DNA of 55,786 bases from Arthrobacter sp. EPSL27 (GTDB lineage Bacteria > Actinomycetota > Actinomycetes > Actinomycetales > Micrococcaceae). Where the stretch lies: NCBI RefSeq assembly GCF_001512305.1, contig NZ_LNUT01000003.1, positions 318,223 to 374,008 on the forward strand. Direction: 5' to 3'. The notes beneath the pieces are model-generated. The model made no database searches. It was not told the DNA's origin and was given only the letters and a program-made list of their open reading frames with translations. Of the stretch, positions 34,899 to 44,916 are shown piece after piece (the stretch's first letter is position 1; each line of letters starts with the position of its first letter). The translations under genes were made by a program, and so were the position numbers.

Positions 34899-37301
34899 AT
34901 GACTGACTCCCCGGTGCTGTGGTTCGACCAGATCGGCATGGGCGACGTCCCGCAGGTAGGCGGCAAGAACGCTTCCCTCGGCGAGCTCATCCAGTCCCTC
35001 ATAGCCAAGGGCGTGCGCGTGCCGGACGGCTTCGCCACCACCGCCGGTGCCTACCGCCGCTTCCTCGAAGCCAACGGCATCGAGGAAGCCATGCGCGCGC
35101 GGATCGAAGCGTACCGCTCCGGGGCGGCCACGCTGCGCGCCACCGGAGAGGCCATCCGCGACATGTTCCTTGAGAGCGAGTTCCCCGCGGACATCGGCGA
35201 GTCCATCCGGGCCCACTACCGGGAGCTGGGCCGGCGCGCCGGGCAGGACCGGCTTTCGGTCGCGGTCCGCAGCAGCGCCACCGCCGAGGACCTGCCCGAC
35301 GCGAGCTTCGCCGGGCAGCAGGAGACGTTCCTGAACATCGCGGGGGAACGGGAACTGCTGGACGCCTGCCGCCGCTGCTACGCCTCGCTGTTCACCGACC
35401 GGGCCATCAGCTACCGCGAGGTCAAAGGCTTTGACCACCTCGACGTCGCCCTCTCCATTGGCGTCCAGCGGATGGTGCGTTCCGACGTCGGCGCCTCCGG
35501 GGTGATGTTCTCGATCGACACCGATTCCGGGTTCCCCCGGGTGGCCGTGGTCAGCGCCGCGTGGGGCCTGGGCGAAACCGTGGTCCAGGGCACCATCAAC
35601 CCGGACAAATACCTTGTGTTCAAGCCGCTCCTGGCGCCGGCCGGGGAAGCGGACGAGTTCAGCCCCATCATCGAGAAGACCCTCGGCTCCAAGGAACGCA
35701 AGATGGTCTACAGCCGGGGCGGGCATGCGCGGACCAAGATGGTGGACACCTCCGACGCCGAACGCCGCGCCTTTGTGCTGGCCGACGCCGAGATCCTGGC
35801 GCTGGCGCGCTGGGCGGTGAGCGTCGAGGAGCACTACGCCCGGCCGATGGACATGGAATGGGCCCGGGACGGCGTCACCGGGGAGCTGTTTATGGTCCAG
35901 GCGCGGCCGGAGACCGTCCAGTCGCAGAAATCGGGCTCCCGGTTCACCCTCCACCACCTGCGGCAAACCGGCACCGTGCTGGCCGCCGGCGCCGCGATCG
36001 GCGACTCGATCGCGCAGGGCACCGCCTGCGTGATCCGGAGCGCGGGGGACATCGAGAACTTCCGCGACGGCGCCATCCTGGTCACCGAAATGACCGACCC
36101 GGACTGGGTTCCGATCATGAAACGGGCCGCCGGCATCGTCACGGACCACGGCGGCCCCACCAGCCACGCGGCGATTGTAAGCCGCGAACTCGGGGTCCCC
36201 GCCGTCGTCGGCACCGGCAACGCCACCGCGGTCCTGGCCGAAGGCCTGGCCGTGACCCTGTCCTGCGCCGAGGGCGATGAAGGCCGGGTGTACGAGGGGA
36301 CCCTCGCGTTCGACACCGAGGAAGTGGACCTCGGCGACCTGCCGGAGACGCGCACCAAAGTCATGGTCAACATCGCCAGCCCCGCGGCGGCCTTCCAGTG
36401 GTGGCGCCTGCCCGCCGACGGCGTCGGGCTCGCCCGGATGGAATTCATCATCAGCAGCCTGATCCGCGTCCACCCGATGGCGCTGGTCCACCCCGACCGG
36501 GTCACCGACCCCGCGGAAGCCGGACAGATCCGGGACCTCACCCGCGGCTACCCGGACCCGAAAGACTACTTCGTCGACGCCCTGGCGCTGGGCATCGCCA
36601 AGATCGCCGCGCCCTACTACCCCCGGCCCGTGATTGTCCGGCTCAGCGACTTCAAGACCAACGAGTACGCGCACCTAATCGGCGGTTCCGCCTTCGAGGA
36701 GCCGGAGGAAAACCCGATGCTCGGTTTCCGCGGCGCCTCCCGCTACTACGACGACCGCTACCGTGCGGGGTTCGCCCTCGAATGCGCCGCCCTCAAACGG
36801 GTCCGCGAACAGCTTGGGTTCACCAACGTCATTGTGATGGTGCCCTTCTGCCGCACTCCACACGAAGCGGACCGGGTGCTGGCCGTCATGGCCGAGCACG
36901 GCCTGGTCCGCGGCCAGGACGGCCTGCACGTCTACATGATGTGCGAGATCCCGTCCAACGTGGTCCTTGCCGCCAAGTTCGCCACGCGCTTCGACGGCTT
37001 CTCCATCGGCTCCAATGACCTCACCCAGCTGGTCCTGGGGGTGGACCGGGACTCGGCGCAGCTGGCGGCGCTCTTCGACGAACGGGACGAAGCCGTGATG
37101 GCCATGATCAGCGAGGCGATCCGGCAGGCCCACGCCGCCGGGATCAAGATCGGGATCTGCGGGCAGGGCCCCAGCAACCACCCCGAGTTCGCGGCGTTCC
37201 TGGTCGGGGAGGGGATCGATTCGATCTCCCTGAACCCGGACAGCTACCTCAGGACTGTTCCGCGGATCGCGGAAGCCGAGAACCAGCGACCGTCCCGGTA
37301 G
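34899..37301 (+). CDS. ppsA: Phosphoenolpyruvate synthase
   Basis: An 800-residue PEP synthase (pyruvate, water dikinase), which makes PEP from pyruvate and ATP. The N-terminal ATP-grasp has GGKNASLGEL and SSATAEDLPDASFAGQQ, the central phosphohistidine domain has GGPTSHAAI with His423 (E. coli His421), and the C-terminal TIM barrel ends SIGSNDLTQLVLG and GICGQGPSNHPEF. ATG 34899 is chosen because AAGGA lies 8 nt upstream; ATG 34890 lacks an SD. It is 33 nt after the ATPase and its 3' end overlaps the convergent P1B ATPase by 53 nt. Confidence 0.95.
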   Translation: MTDSPVLWFDQIGMGDVPQVGGKNASLGELIQSLIAKGVRVPDGFATTAGAYRRFLEANGIEEAMRARIEAYRSGAATLRATGEAIRDMFLESEFPADIGESIRAHYRELGRRAGQDRLSVAVRSSATAEDLPDASFAGQQETFLNIAGERELLDACRRCYASLFTDRAISYREVKGFDHLDVALSIGVQRMVRSDVGASGVMFSIDTDSGFPRVAVVSAAWGLGETVVQGTINPDKYLVFKPLLAPAGEADEFSPIIEKTLGSKERKMVYSRGGHARTKMVDTSDAERRAFVLADAEILALARWAVSVEEHYARPMDMEWARDGVTGELFMVQARPETVQSQKSGSRFTLHHLRQTGTVLAAGAAIGDSIAQGTACVIRSAGDIENFRDGAILVTEMTDPDWVPIMKRAAGIVTDHGGPTSHAAIVSRELGVPAVVGTGNATAVLAEGLAVTLSCAEGDEGRVYEGTLAFDTEEVDLGDLPETRTKVMVNIASPAAAFQWWRLPADGVGLARMEFIISSLIRVHPMALVHPDRVTDPAEAGQIRDLTRGYPDPKDYFVDALALGIAKIAAPYYPRPVIVRLSDFKTNEYAHLIGGSAFEEPEENPMLGFRGASRYYDDRYRAGFALECAALKRVREQLGFTNVIVMVPFCRTPHEADRVLAVMAEHGLVRGQDGLHVYMMCEIPSNVVLAAKFATRFDGFSIGSNDLTQLVLGVDRDSAQLAALFDERDEAVMAMISEAIRQAHAAGIKIGICGQGPSNHPEFAAFLVGEGIDSISLNPDSYLRTVPRIAEAENQRPSR

Positions 37302-39351
37302 CGCTCCCGGCCGCCGGCAGGCCGGGGCCTCCAACGCCGGTGCCCGTCGCCCCGGCCCCTTTTGTTCCGGCACCCTTTCTTCCGGCACGCTTTCTTCCGG
37401 CACTGTTTCTTCCGGCACGCGTGCCGGTGTTGTCCTTGCCCGCGCTGAGCGCCCGCAGCGCGTTGAGGATGGTGGCCAGGTCCACCAGCTCCTGGGACAG
37501 GGCGCCGGCGATGGCCGGGATGTAGCCGGCGGCCGCGGCAACCATCAGGGCCACACTCAGCGCGATGCCGATCCAGATGCTCTGCAGCGCCACCTTGACG
37601 GTGCGCTGTCCGATCCGCACGGCGGTGGCGGCCTTGGACAGGTCATCGAGGATGATCACGACGTCGGCCGACTCGCCGGCCGCCGTCGAGCCGCGGGCGC
37701 CCATCGCGATTCCCACGTCGGCGACCGCCAGGACAGGGGCGTCATTGACGCCGTCGCCCACCATCATCACCGGGCGGAGCGGCAGGGACCGGACGGCCTC
37801 CACCTTGTCCGGCGGAAGGCACTCGGCCCGGACGTCGGTAAGCCCCGCCTCGGCCGCGATGTGTTCGGCGGTGGCAAGGGCGTCGCCGGTCAGCATGACC
37901 GTCTGCGTGACCCCAAGCTCCTTGAGCTCGGCCAGCGTGCGGTGGGCCTCCCCGCGGAGCGGGTCGCTCATCACCAGGGCGCCGGCGAACTTCCCGGCCA
38001 CGCCCACGTAGATGGCGAGTTCACCGCTGGCCAGGTCCGTTTCCACGACGCCGGCGGCTGATTCGGCCACGAAATTGGGCTTCCCCACCACCACGTCGCG
38101 GCCGTCGAAGCGGGCCCGGACGCCGTGCGTGGCGTATTCAGTCGCCTCCGTGGCGGGCTCGAACACCAGCCCGCGGGTGCGCGCGGCATCCATCACCGAG
38201 GCGGCGAGCACATGGGAGGAGTACTGCTCGGCCGAGGCCGCCAGGCCGAGCACCTCGTCCTCGGAAAACGCGCCCGACGTCCGGACGCCCACCAGGGCGG
38301 GCCGGCCGTAGGTCAGGGTGCCCGTCTTGTCGAACGCCGCCGTCTTGATCCGGCTCAGCTGTTCCAGGACGCCGGCGTATTTGACGATCACACCGGAACG
38401 GGCGGCCCGGCTCATGCCGCCCAGGAACGCCACGGGCGCGGCAATCAGCAACGGGCAGGGGGTGGCCACCACCAGCACTTCCGCGAACCGGGCCGGGTCC
38501 CCGCTGATGATCCAGCCCGCCGCGCCCAAGGTGTAGGCGAGGGCGGTAAACGGGATGGCGTACCGGTCGGCGAGCCGGACCATGGGCGCCTTGCTCTCCG
38601 AGGCCTCTTTGACGAGGGCCACGATGCGGCTGTACTGCGAATCCTCCATCCGGGCCGTCACCCGCATCCGGACTGCCGCCTCGCCGTTGAGGGAACCGCT
38701 CATCAGCGGCTCCCCGGCGGACCGTTCCACCGGAAGGCTTTCGCCCGTCAGGGAGGATTCGTCGAAGGTGCCGGAGTCCGAGAGCAGGATGCCGTCCAGC
38801 GGCACCACCTCTCCCGGGCGCACCAGCAGGATATCCCCGATCCCGACGTCGGTGGCGGGCACATCTTCATGCTGGCCGTCGGTGTCGGCTGTCTTTGTTC
38901 CGGCGGCGGGTGTTCCGGCGGCGGAGCTGCTGCCCCGCTCGCGGTGGGCCGTCTGGGGGACGCGTTCCAGCAGGGACGTCAGTTCCTTCTTGGCCCGGCC
39001 GGCGGCGTAGTCCTCCAGGGCGGTTCCGCCGGCCATCATGAGGACGATGATCATGGAGGCGATGTATTCGCCTACCAGTACCGTGCTGACAATCGCGGTG
39101 ACCGCCAGGATGTCGATGCCCCACTGGCCACCCATCAGGCGGCGGGCCATGCCGACGGCAAGGTAGGCCGCCACGGCCAGGGCGTAGATACTGGCCGAGA
39201 CCTGCGCAACCACCGGCTGCCCGGACAGCAGCAGGACAATCACCGCCAGGAGGGCCGCAAGTGTGCCCGCCACGAGCGGGTACCGGAGCATTAGTTTCAC
39301 GGCGGGCCGCCTCAGTCTCGGCGTCGGGATGACAGATTGGGTTAGTTGCAT
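37249..39351 (-). CDS. P1B-type heavy-metal ATPase
   Basis: A 700-residue heavy-metal P-type ATPase. TGES at 202-205, helix-6 metal motif TPCPL at 297-301 (Thr-Pro-Cys rather than CPC), phosphorylated Asp341 in DKTGTLT, and GDGVND in the C-terminal third. No N-terminal HMA domain. A Gly/Ala/Thr/Ser-rich insert of about 35 residues (136-165) sits in the actuator region. The C-terminal tail of about 65 residues is a low-complexity AGRKG/AGTKG repeat. The ion (Zn, Co, Cd or other) cannot be told from TPC. Confidence 0.88.
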   Translation of the reverse strand: MQLTQSVIPTPRLRRPAVKLMLRYPLVAGTLAALLAVIVLLLSGQPVVAQVSASIYALAVAAYLAVGMARRLMGGQWGIDILAVTAIVSTVLVGEYIASMIIVLMMAGGTALEDYAAGRAKKELTSLLERVPQTAHRERGSSSAAGTPAAGTKTADTDGQHEDVPATDVGIGDILLVRPGEVVPLDGILLSDSGTFDESSLTGESLPVERSAGEPLMSGSLNGEAAVRMRVTARMEDSQYSRIVALVKEASESKAPMVRLADRYAIPFTALAYTLGAAGWIISGDPARFAEVLVVATPCPLLIAAPVAFLGGMSRAARSGVIVKYAGVLEQLSRIKTAAFDKTGTLTYGRPALVGVRTSGAFSEDEVLGLAASAEQYSSHVLAASVMDAARTRGLVFEPATEATEYATHGVRARFDGRDVVVGKPNFVAESAAGVVETDLASGELAIYVGVAGKFAGALVMSDPLRGEAHRTLAELKELGVTQTVMLTGDALATAEHIAAEAGLTDVRAECLPPDKVEAVRSLPLRPVMMVGDGVNDAPVLAVADVGIAMGARGSTAAGESADVVIILDDLSKAATAVRIGQRTVKVALQSIWIGIALSVALMVAAAAGYIPAIAGALSQELVDLATILNALRALSAGKDNTGTRAGRNSAGRKRAGRKGAGTKGAGATGTGVGGPGLPAAGSATGTVAGSRLPRSAEQS
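37361..37420. repeat. Four 15-bp tandem repeats in the P1B ATPase tail
   Basis: Four consecutive units of 15 bp of the type TTTCTTCCGGCACGC (units start at 37361, 37376, 37391 and 37406; the first and third differ at up to 3 positions). They encode a five-residue basic repeat (AGRKx) in the C-terminus of the ATPase on the minus strand. Length polymorphism is likely. Confidence 0.85.
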
Positions 39352-39425
39352 CCTACTGCTGGCGGCTCCCGCACAGGCCCGTGGGGATCCAGGTTACGGA
39401 GCGCCGCACCGCGGACGACGCGGAC

Positions 39426-39496
39426 AAGGCAACGCGGGGTCACTTGGCGCCCATCCCGGGGGCAATCATGGGCGCGAAGTGACCCCGCGTTGCCTT
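39426..39496. repeat. REP-like intergenic palindrome, copy 2
   Basis: Inverted repeat with 29-nt arms (39426-39454 and 39468-39496), 28 of 29 positions pairing around a 13-nt loop. The outer arm reads AAGGCAACGCGGGGTCACTT and the inner end GGCGCCCAT. It lies between the divergent starts of the P1B ATPase and the polysaccharide deacetylase. It is the longest of the three related copies. Confidence 0.85.
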
Positions 39497-39499
39497 GCC

Positions 39500-39513
39500 G
39501 GGCACTTCAGCCC
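39500..39513 (+). promoter_or_regulatory. Weak DosR/OsdR-like box upstream of the deacetylase
   Basis: GGGCACTTCAGCCC followed by TA matches 8 of 14 consensus positions but is a GGGC/GCCC palindrome centred 42.5 nt before ATG 39549. The position fits the other boxes; the sequence match alone is weak. Confidence 0.25.
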
Positions 39514-39548
39514 TAGCCCGGCTGTGGCCGGTGGTGCCACAGTGAGGC

Positions 39549-40559
39549 ATGTGGTCCATCATGTCCGGCCGGCGCCGCTGGCTGGCGGCCGGGGTCGCGG
39601 TGTTGCTGCTGGCCGCCGGGGTGGTGCTGGCAGTTTTCCTGGCCACCGGCCCGCCGTCGGCTGGGCCCACACCGTCACCGTCGGTTCCGGCCGCGAGCGG
39701 CACACCTGGCAGTTCCGGGCCAGGCAGTTCGACGCCGGGCACGCCTGGCAGCTCGACACCTGAGAGTTCGACACCGGGTGAGCCGGACAGCCCGGTTCCC
39801 GCTCCCAGCGGAACGGCTCCGGACGGGCCCGCCCCACTGCCCACCGCCCCGGTCCCGCCACCGCCGGCCCCTCCGGCTCCTGAACCCCCGGCCCCTGAAC
39901 CGCCTGCCCCGGCTGCCACGTTTCCCGCCGCGCTCGCCGGCCGCGACCTCGAGGTGATCCCGGGCGCCGGCGCAGTGGTCGCCCTGACGTTCGACGCCGG
40001 CGCCAACTCCGCGGGACTGGCGCCTATCCTGCAGACCCTCGCCGCCACCGGCGTGCGCGGCACGTTCTTCCTCACCGGAAACTGGGCCGCCGCCAACCCG
40101 TCCGGGGTCGCCCAGATCGTTGCAGGCGGGCACCGGTTGGGCAACCACTCGATGACCCACCCCGGCTTCACCGGCCTGCCGGACGCCGCAATCGTGCAGG
40201 AGCTGTCCGGCGCCGAGCAAGCCATCCGGGCCGGCGGAGGGGACCCGCGGCCGCTCTTCCGCTTCCCCTTCGGCGAGCGCGACGCCCGCACCATCGCCAC
40301 GGTCAACGCGAACGGCTACCTGCCCGTCCGCTGGACCGTGGACACGCTCGGCTGGAAAGGCAGCAGCGGCGGGATCACGGCGCAGATCGTGGCGGACCGG
40401 GTGCTGGCCCGGCTCCAGCCCGGGGAGATCGTGCTGATGCACATCGGCTCCAATCCCGACGACGGGACCACCCTCGATGCCGACGCCCTGCCGGGGATGA
40501 TCGCGCGGATCCGCGCGGCAGGCTACGGCTTCACCACCCTCGATGCGCTGCTGGGTTGA
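39549..40559 (+). CDS. Secreted polysaccharide deacetylase
   Basis: A 336-residue NodB-fold deacetylase. Signal anchor at residues 10-30 (WLAAGVAVLLLAAGVVLAVF) with Arg upstream, then a Pro/Ser/Thr/Glu linker of about 90 residues with PGSS/STPG repeats. Catalytic blocks are LTFDAGAN (the usual second Asp of TFDDG is Ala), GGHRLGNHSMTHPGF with the two metal His, and RFPFGERDA. It probably de-N-acetylates peptidoglycan or a wall polymer outside the cell. The TFDAG variant occurs in some active relatives. Confidence 0.85.
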   Translation: MWSIMSGRRRWLAAGVAVLLLAAGVVLAVFLATGPPSAGPTPSPSVPAASGTPGSSGPGSSTPGTPGSSTPESSTPGEPDSPVPAPSGTAPDGPAPLPTAPVPPPPAPPAPEPPAPEPPAPAATFPAALAGRDLEVIPGAGAVVALTFDAGANSAGLAPILQTLAATGVRGTFFLTGNWAAANPSGVAQIVAGGHRLGNHSMTHPGFTGLPDAAIVQELSGAEQAIRAGGGDPRPLFRFPFGERDARTIATVNANGYLPVRWTVDTLGWKGSSGGITAQIVADRVLARLQPGEIVLMHIGSNPDDGTTLDADALPGMIARIRAAGYGFTTLDALLG

Positions 40560-40643
40560 CGCAGGCCGCGAAGTCCGCGCCCGCCCCGGCATTGCGGCAG
40601 TCCGCCCCTGTCGCCGCAGCCCTCCGGCTGGTACGACTGGGGC

Positions 40644-43600
40644 ATGACGGAGTCGCCCACCCTGGCCGCAGCGCTGGCGCCCGTCGACGCCGTAATTTTT
40701 GACCTCGACGGGGTGGTCACTGACACGGCGGAACTCCGTGCTGCGGCCTGGAAACAGCTCTTCGACGACGTCCTGCAGGACCCGCGCCTTCCCGCCGGGA
40801 CCCGCCGGGACGCGTTCAGCTCCGCCGACTACCTGGATGTGGCGGCGGGCCGGACCAGCGAGGACGCGGTGGGCGCCGTCCTGCGCTCCCGCGGCGCGCG
40901 CATCCCGGACGGCGCGCCCACGGACGGCCCCGCCGAGTGGACCGCCTTCGGCCTCGCGGCGCGCCAGAACGACCTGTTCGACACACTGCTCCGAACCACG
41001 CCCGTGCGGGCTTACCCCGGCACCACGGACCTGCTCGGACGGCTGAAGGCCGGGCGCGTTCCCGTGGTGCTCGCCACCTCCGCCCGGAATGCCGCCACAC
41101 TGCTGGCCGCCGTCGGGCTCGGGGACGCCTTCGACCACGTGATCGACGGCCAGACGGCCCTGGACCGCGGCGTCGCGGGAAAACCTGCCCCGGCGCTGCC
41201 CCTGGAAGCGGTGCGCCGGCTTGAGATCCCTCCTGCCAGGGCGATGGTCATCGAGGCCTCGGAGGTCGGGGTGGAGGCGGGGCGCCGCGGCGGCTTCGGG
41301 CTGGTGGTCGGCATCGACCGGGACGGGCGGCGGGAGCGGCTGGAAGCGGCGGGCGCCGACGCCGTCGTCGAGGACGTCAGCCAGCTGGACATCGGCCTGG
41401 TCATCACCCATCCGTGGCTGCTGGTCTACGAGGGGTTCGACCCGGCGCATGAAGGCCACCGTGAAGCCCTCACCACCCTGGGCAACGGTTATTTCGCCAC
41501 GCGCGGGGCCGCCCCGGAACACCGCGCCGGGGCTGTGCACTATCCCGGCAGCTATCTGGCCGGGGTCTACAACAGCCTGCACAGTGTGGTCCTGGACCAG
41601 GAATCCGACGACGAGCACATGGTCAACATCCCGGACTGGCTGCCCCTGGACATCCGGATCGCCGACGGCGGCTGGTGGTCCGAGGGCGGGCTGTCCCTCC
41701 GCAGCGAGCGGCGGACCCTGGACCTCAAGCGGGCGGTGCTGAGCCGTGAGGCGCTCCTGGAGGATGACGCCGGGCGGCAGCTCCGCGTGCTGCAGCGCCG
41801 CCTGGTGTCCATGGCCACCCCGAACCTCGCCGCCCTGGAAACCGTCATCACCGCCGTCGGCTGGAGTGGGGCCATCAGTGTGCGCAGCGGCTGCGACACG
41901 GACGTCACCAACGCCAATGTCCCCGAGGACGCCTCGCTCTCCAACCGGCACCTGGAGTCCGTCACGGCTGCCGCCACCGGGGCCGGTCCTGGCACGGCCG
42001 GGCTCACGGTGGAGGTCCGGACCGTCACCAGCGGCATCGGGATCGCCCTGGCGTTCCGGACTGAGGTGCGCGGGGCCGGCGGGCCGGCCGGCACGGCCAT
42101 CCCCGAACAGGTGGGCGGGCTGCACACGCACCGTTTCGAGCTTGCCGTGGACGCGGGGGAGCCGGTGACCGTGCTCAAAACCGTGGCCGTGGCGTCCTCC
42201 CGTGACCACGCCATCGCCTCGCCGCTGACGGCCGCCAAAGCAGCGCTGGCCCGCGCCCCGGGCAGCTTCGACGCCCTGCAGGCCGAACACGAGGCCGCCT
42301 GGGAGATCCTGCTGGCCCCCTTCATCATCGAGTTTGACGCGAGCTCGCAGGCGCAGCTCATCCTCAACCTGCACGTCTTCCACCTGCTGCAGACGCTTAC
42401 CACCCACACCGCTGAACTCGACGCCGGGGTACCGGCGCGCGGACTGCACGGCGAGGGCTACCGGGGGCACATCTTCTGGGATGAGCTCTTCGTCCTGCCG
42501 GTGCTCAACTCGCGGCTGCCGTCGCTCGCACGGGAGCTGCTCGACTACCGGTGGCGGCGCCTCGGTACGGCCCGGGACGCGGCGCGCGCCGCGGGCCTGA
42601 AGGGCGCACTGTTCCCCTGGCAAAGCGGCAGCGACGGCACGGAACAGACGCCGAAGCTGCTGTTCAACCGGCGGTCCCGGCACTGGATGAAGGACTACTC
42701 CCGGCTCCAGCGGCACGTGGGCCTCGCCGTTGCCTACAACGCGTGGCAGTACTTCGAGGCGACCCAGGACCGCGGCTGGCTGACCGAGCACGGAGCGGAA
42801 ATCATCGTCGACGTCGCCCGCCTGTTCGCGTCCATGGCGGAGTTCGACCCGGCCGAGGACCGCTTCCACCTCCGCGGCGTGATGGGGCCGGACGAGTACC
42901 ACACGGGGAACCCCGGCGACTCCGGCGGCGGGCTGAACGACAACGCCTACACCAACATCATGGCGGCGTGGGTGTTCGACCAGGCCGTCTGGATCATGCA
43001 TTCGGTCCGCGGGTTCGACATGGACGAGCTGCGCGCCCGGCTGCTGGTGACCGGCGTTGAAATCGAGACGTGGGAGCACCTGAGCCGGCGTATGTTCGTT
43101 CCGTTCCACGGCGACGGCGTCATCAGCCAGTTCGACGGCTACAGCGCGCTGCGGGAACTGGACTGGAAGCACTACCGCCGCACCTACGGGCTGATCGAGC
43201 GCCTGGACCTGATCCTCGAGGCGGAGGGGGACAGCACCAACCACTACCGGCTGGCCAAGCAGGCCGACGTCCTGATGCTGCTGTACGTCCTGGGCGAGGA
43301 CCAGCTCCTCCGATTCCTGGCCCGGCTGGGGTACACGGTCACCCCGGCGCAGATGGCCGCCACCGTGGACTTCTATTTGGCCCGCACGGCGCACGGGTCC
43401 ACGCTCAGCCGGGTGGCGCACGCGTCGGTGCTGGCCCAGCGGGACCCCGAACGGGCGTGGGCGGTGTTCCGGGAAGCCCTCGATGCGGACCTTGACGACA
43501 CCCAGGGCGGAACCACCAGCTCCGGCATCCACCTGGGCGCCATGGCCGGGACCATCGACGTCGTCCAGCGCAGCTTCGCCGGGCTGCGGATCACGCGCGA

Positions 43601-43886
43601 TGCCCTCGACTTCGCGCCCCGGCTGCCGGTTGAGCTTGGCCGCTTGAATTTTCATGTCCGCTACCGGGACCAGATGCTCAATGTCCAGCTCGAACGCGAC
43701 CGGCTGACGGTCTCGGCGGCCCCGGGCGACGCGGCCCCGGTGCTGGTGCGCGTGGGAAGCCAGCGCGTGCTTCTCCGGGCCGGGCAGGTGCACGAGTTCC
43801 TGCGCAGGGACGGCTGGCCCGCCGCTGCCCAGACGGCGCAGACGCCGGTTACGGGGAATCCATCCGCAGGACGGCCGCGCCGGTGA
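40644..43886 (+). CDS. HAD-GH65 fusion protein (OtsB1-like)
   Basis: A 1080-residue fusion. Residues 1-250 are a beta-phosphoglucomutase-like HAD domain with Asp20 and Asp22 in FDLDGVVT. Its Mg-binding ED pair reads Glu204-Ala205. Residues about 260-1060 are GH65, with Glu751 in [11 protein letters not shown]. The layout matches M. tuberculosis OtsB1 (Rv2006, DosR regulon). Trehalose or other glucobiose metabolism is likely; hydrolysis or phosphorolysis is undecided. The end overlaps the convergent dehydrogenase by 38 nt. A very weak box-like motif (CGGCAGTCCGCCCC, 7 of 14) lies 42.5 nt upstream. Confidence 0.88.
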   Translation: MTESPTLAAALAPVDAVIFDLDGVVTDTAELRAAAWKQLFDDVLQDPRLPAGTRRDAFSSADYLDVAAGRTSEDAVGAVLRSRGARIPDGAPTDGPAEWTAFGLAARQNDLFDTLLRTTPVRAYPGTTDLLGRLKAGRVPVVLATSARNAATLLAAVGLGDAFDHVIDGQTALDRGVAGKPAPALPLEAVRRLEIPPARAMVIEASEVGVEAGRRGGFGLVVGIDRDGRRERLEAAGADAVVEDVSQLDIGLVITHPWLLVYEGFDPAHEGHREALTTLGNGYFATRGAAPEHRAGAVHYPGSYLAGVYNSLHSVVLDQESDDEHMVNIPDWLPLDIRIADGGWWSEGGLSLRSERRTLDLKRAVLSREALLEDDAGRQLRVLQRRLVSMATPNLAALETVITAVGWSGAISVRSGCDTDVTNANVPEDASLSNRHLESVTAAATGAGPGTAGLTVEVRTVTSGIGIALAFRTEVRGAGGPAGTAIPEQVGGLHTHRFELAVDAGEPVTVLKTVAVASSRDHAIASPLTAAKAALARAPGSFDALQAEHEAAWEILLAPFIIEFDASSQAQLILNLHVFHLLQTLTTHTAELDAGVPARGLHGEGYRGHIFWDELFVLPVLNSRLPSLARELLDYRWRRLGTARDAARAAGLKGALFPWQSGSDGTEQTPKLLFNRRSRHWMKDYSRLQRHVGLAVAYNAWQYFEATQDRGWLTEHGAEIIVDVARLFASMAEFDPAEDRFHLRGVMGPDEYHTGNPGDSGGGLNDNAYTNIMAAWVFDQAVWIMHSVRGFDMDELRARLLVTGVEIETWEHLSRRMFVPFHGDGVISQFDGYSALRELDWKHYRRTYGLIERLDLILEAEGDSTNHYRLAKQADVLMLLYVLGEDQLLRFLARLGYTVTPAQMAATVDFYLARTAHGSTLSRVAHASVLAQRDPERAWAVFREALDADLDDTQGGTTSSGIHLGAMAGTIDVVQRSFAGLRITRDALDFAPRLPVELGRLNFHVRYRDQMLNVQLERDRLTVSAAPGDAAPVLVRVGSQRVLLRAGQVHEFLRRDGWPAAAQTAQTPVTGNPSAGRPRR

Positions 43887-44856
43887 CCCGGTCCTCCGAC
43901 AGGTCCAGCAGCGCCTGGTCCGCGGCGGAGAACGGGTAGGCCACGGTGGTGGGCCGCAGCGGAACCTCCGCGGCGATCCTGAAGAACTCCTCGCCGTCGG
44001 CCCGGGTGTTGGCCGTGACGCTGCGCAGCTGGCGCTCCTGGAACAGGTCCGTCGCGTAGTGCAGCGGGGGAATGTCGCTCAGGTGGATCCCGGCGACGGC
44101 GAGGGTCCCGCCACGGTCCAGGGCACGCAGGGCCACCGGAACCAGACCGCCCACGGGGGCAAACAGGATGGCCGAGTCCAGCGGGTCCGGGGGCTGCTCG
44201 TCCGCCCCGCCGGCGAAGGTGGCTCCCAGCTCGAGGGCCAGGCTGCGGGCTTCCGCCGACCGCGTCATCACGTACACGCGGGCGCCCCGGTACAGGGCGA
44301 TCTGGGCTGCCAGGTGGGCGGATCCGCCGAAGCCGTAGATCCCCAGCCGCCCGCCGATGGGCAGCTCCGCGCGGGCAAGGGCCCGGTAGCCGATAATCCC
44401 GGCGCAGAGCAGGGGCGCTGCCTCCTCGTCGGAGAAGCCGGCCGGGAGCCGGTAGGCGAAGTCCTCGGCCACCGTGATGAGCTCCGCGTAGCCGCCGTCG
44501 CGGTCCCAGCCGGTGAACACCGGGGCGAGGCACAGGTTTTCCTCCCCGCGGAGGCAGAAGCGGCAGGAGCCGCAGGTCCCGCCGAGCCAGGCGACCCCCA
44601 CCCGGTCGCCGGGGGAGAACCGTGTGGCGCGGGTGCCGCTCCCCACGACTTCACCCACCACTTCGTGGCCCGGAATGGTGCCGGGGTGCCGCGGTGCGAG
44701 GTCGCCCTCGGCCAGGTGCAGATCGGTGCGGCACACGCCGCATGTCCGGACCCGCACCAGCACCTCCCGGGGGCCGGGCCGTGGATCGGGGCATTCATCC
44801 TCCACCAAGGGGCCGCTTCTCATCGGCCCGGGCTGTACTACCCGCCAGGCTCGCAC
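43849..44856 (-). CDS. Zinc-dependent alcohol dehydrogenase
   Basis: A 335-residue medium-chain dehydrogenase, start GTG 44856 with AGGAGG upstream. Catalytic zinc ligands are Cys42 in CGVCRTDLH, His64-Glu65 in IPGHEVVG, and a C-terminal-domain Cys/Asp. The structural-zinc cysteines are in [15 protein letters not shown]. The Rossmann motif is [17 protein letters not shown]. It reversibly oxidises primary alcohols with NAD(P). It is 60 nt downstream of the Usp gene and probably in its operon, as in hypoxia clusters where it reoxidises NADH. Confidence 0.88.
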   Translation of the reverse strand: MRAWRVVQPGPMRSGPLVEDECPDPRPGPREVLVRVRTCGVCRTDLHLAEGDLAPRHPGTIPGHEVVGEVVGSGTRATRFSPGDRVGVAWLGGTCGSCRFCLRGEENLCLAPVFTGWDRDGGYAELITVAEDFAYRLPAGFSDEEAAPLLCAGIIGYRALARAELPIGGRLGIYGFGGSAHLAAQIALYRGARVYVMTRSAEARSLALELGATFAGGADEQPPDPLDSAILFAPVGGLVPVALRALDRGGTLAVAGIHLSDIPPLHYATDLFQERQLRSVTANTRADGEEFFRIAAEVPLRPTTVAYPFSAADQALLDLSEDRVTGAAVLRMDSP

Positions 44857-44916
44857 GGGCGCCTCCTCTGCTAGAACCTTCAGCTCCCCTCTGAAGGCGG
44901 TGGTCCGGTGGATGGG

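Noticed and set aside
32667..36674. A 1335-codon open frame on the minus strand across the ATPase and ppsA
   Set aside because: It is the antisense of two well-supported genes in GC-rich DNA, has no domain match and an Arg/Gly/Pro-rich composition.
40595..40608. A DosR-like box before the HAD-GH65 fusion
   Set aside because: The motif CGGCAGTCCGCCCC has the right spacing but only 7 of 14 matches, which is background in this GC range.
39675..43793. A 1372-codon open frame on the minus strand
   Set aside because: It is antisense to the deacetylase and the HAD-GH65 fusion, with shadow-type amino acid composition.
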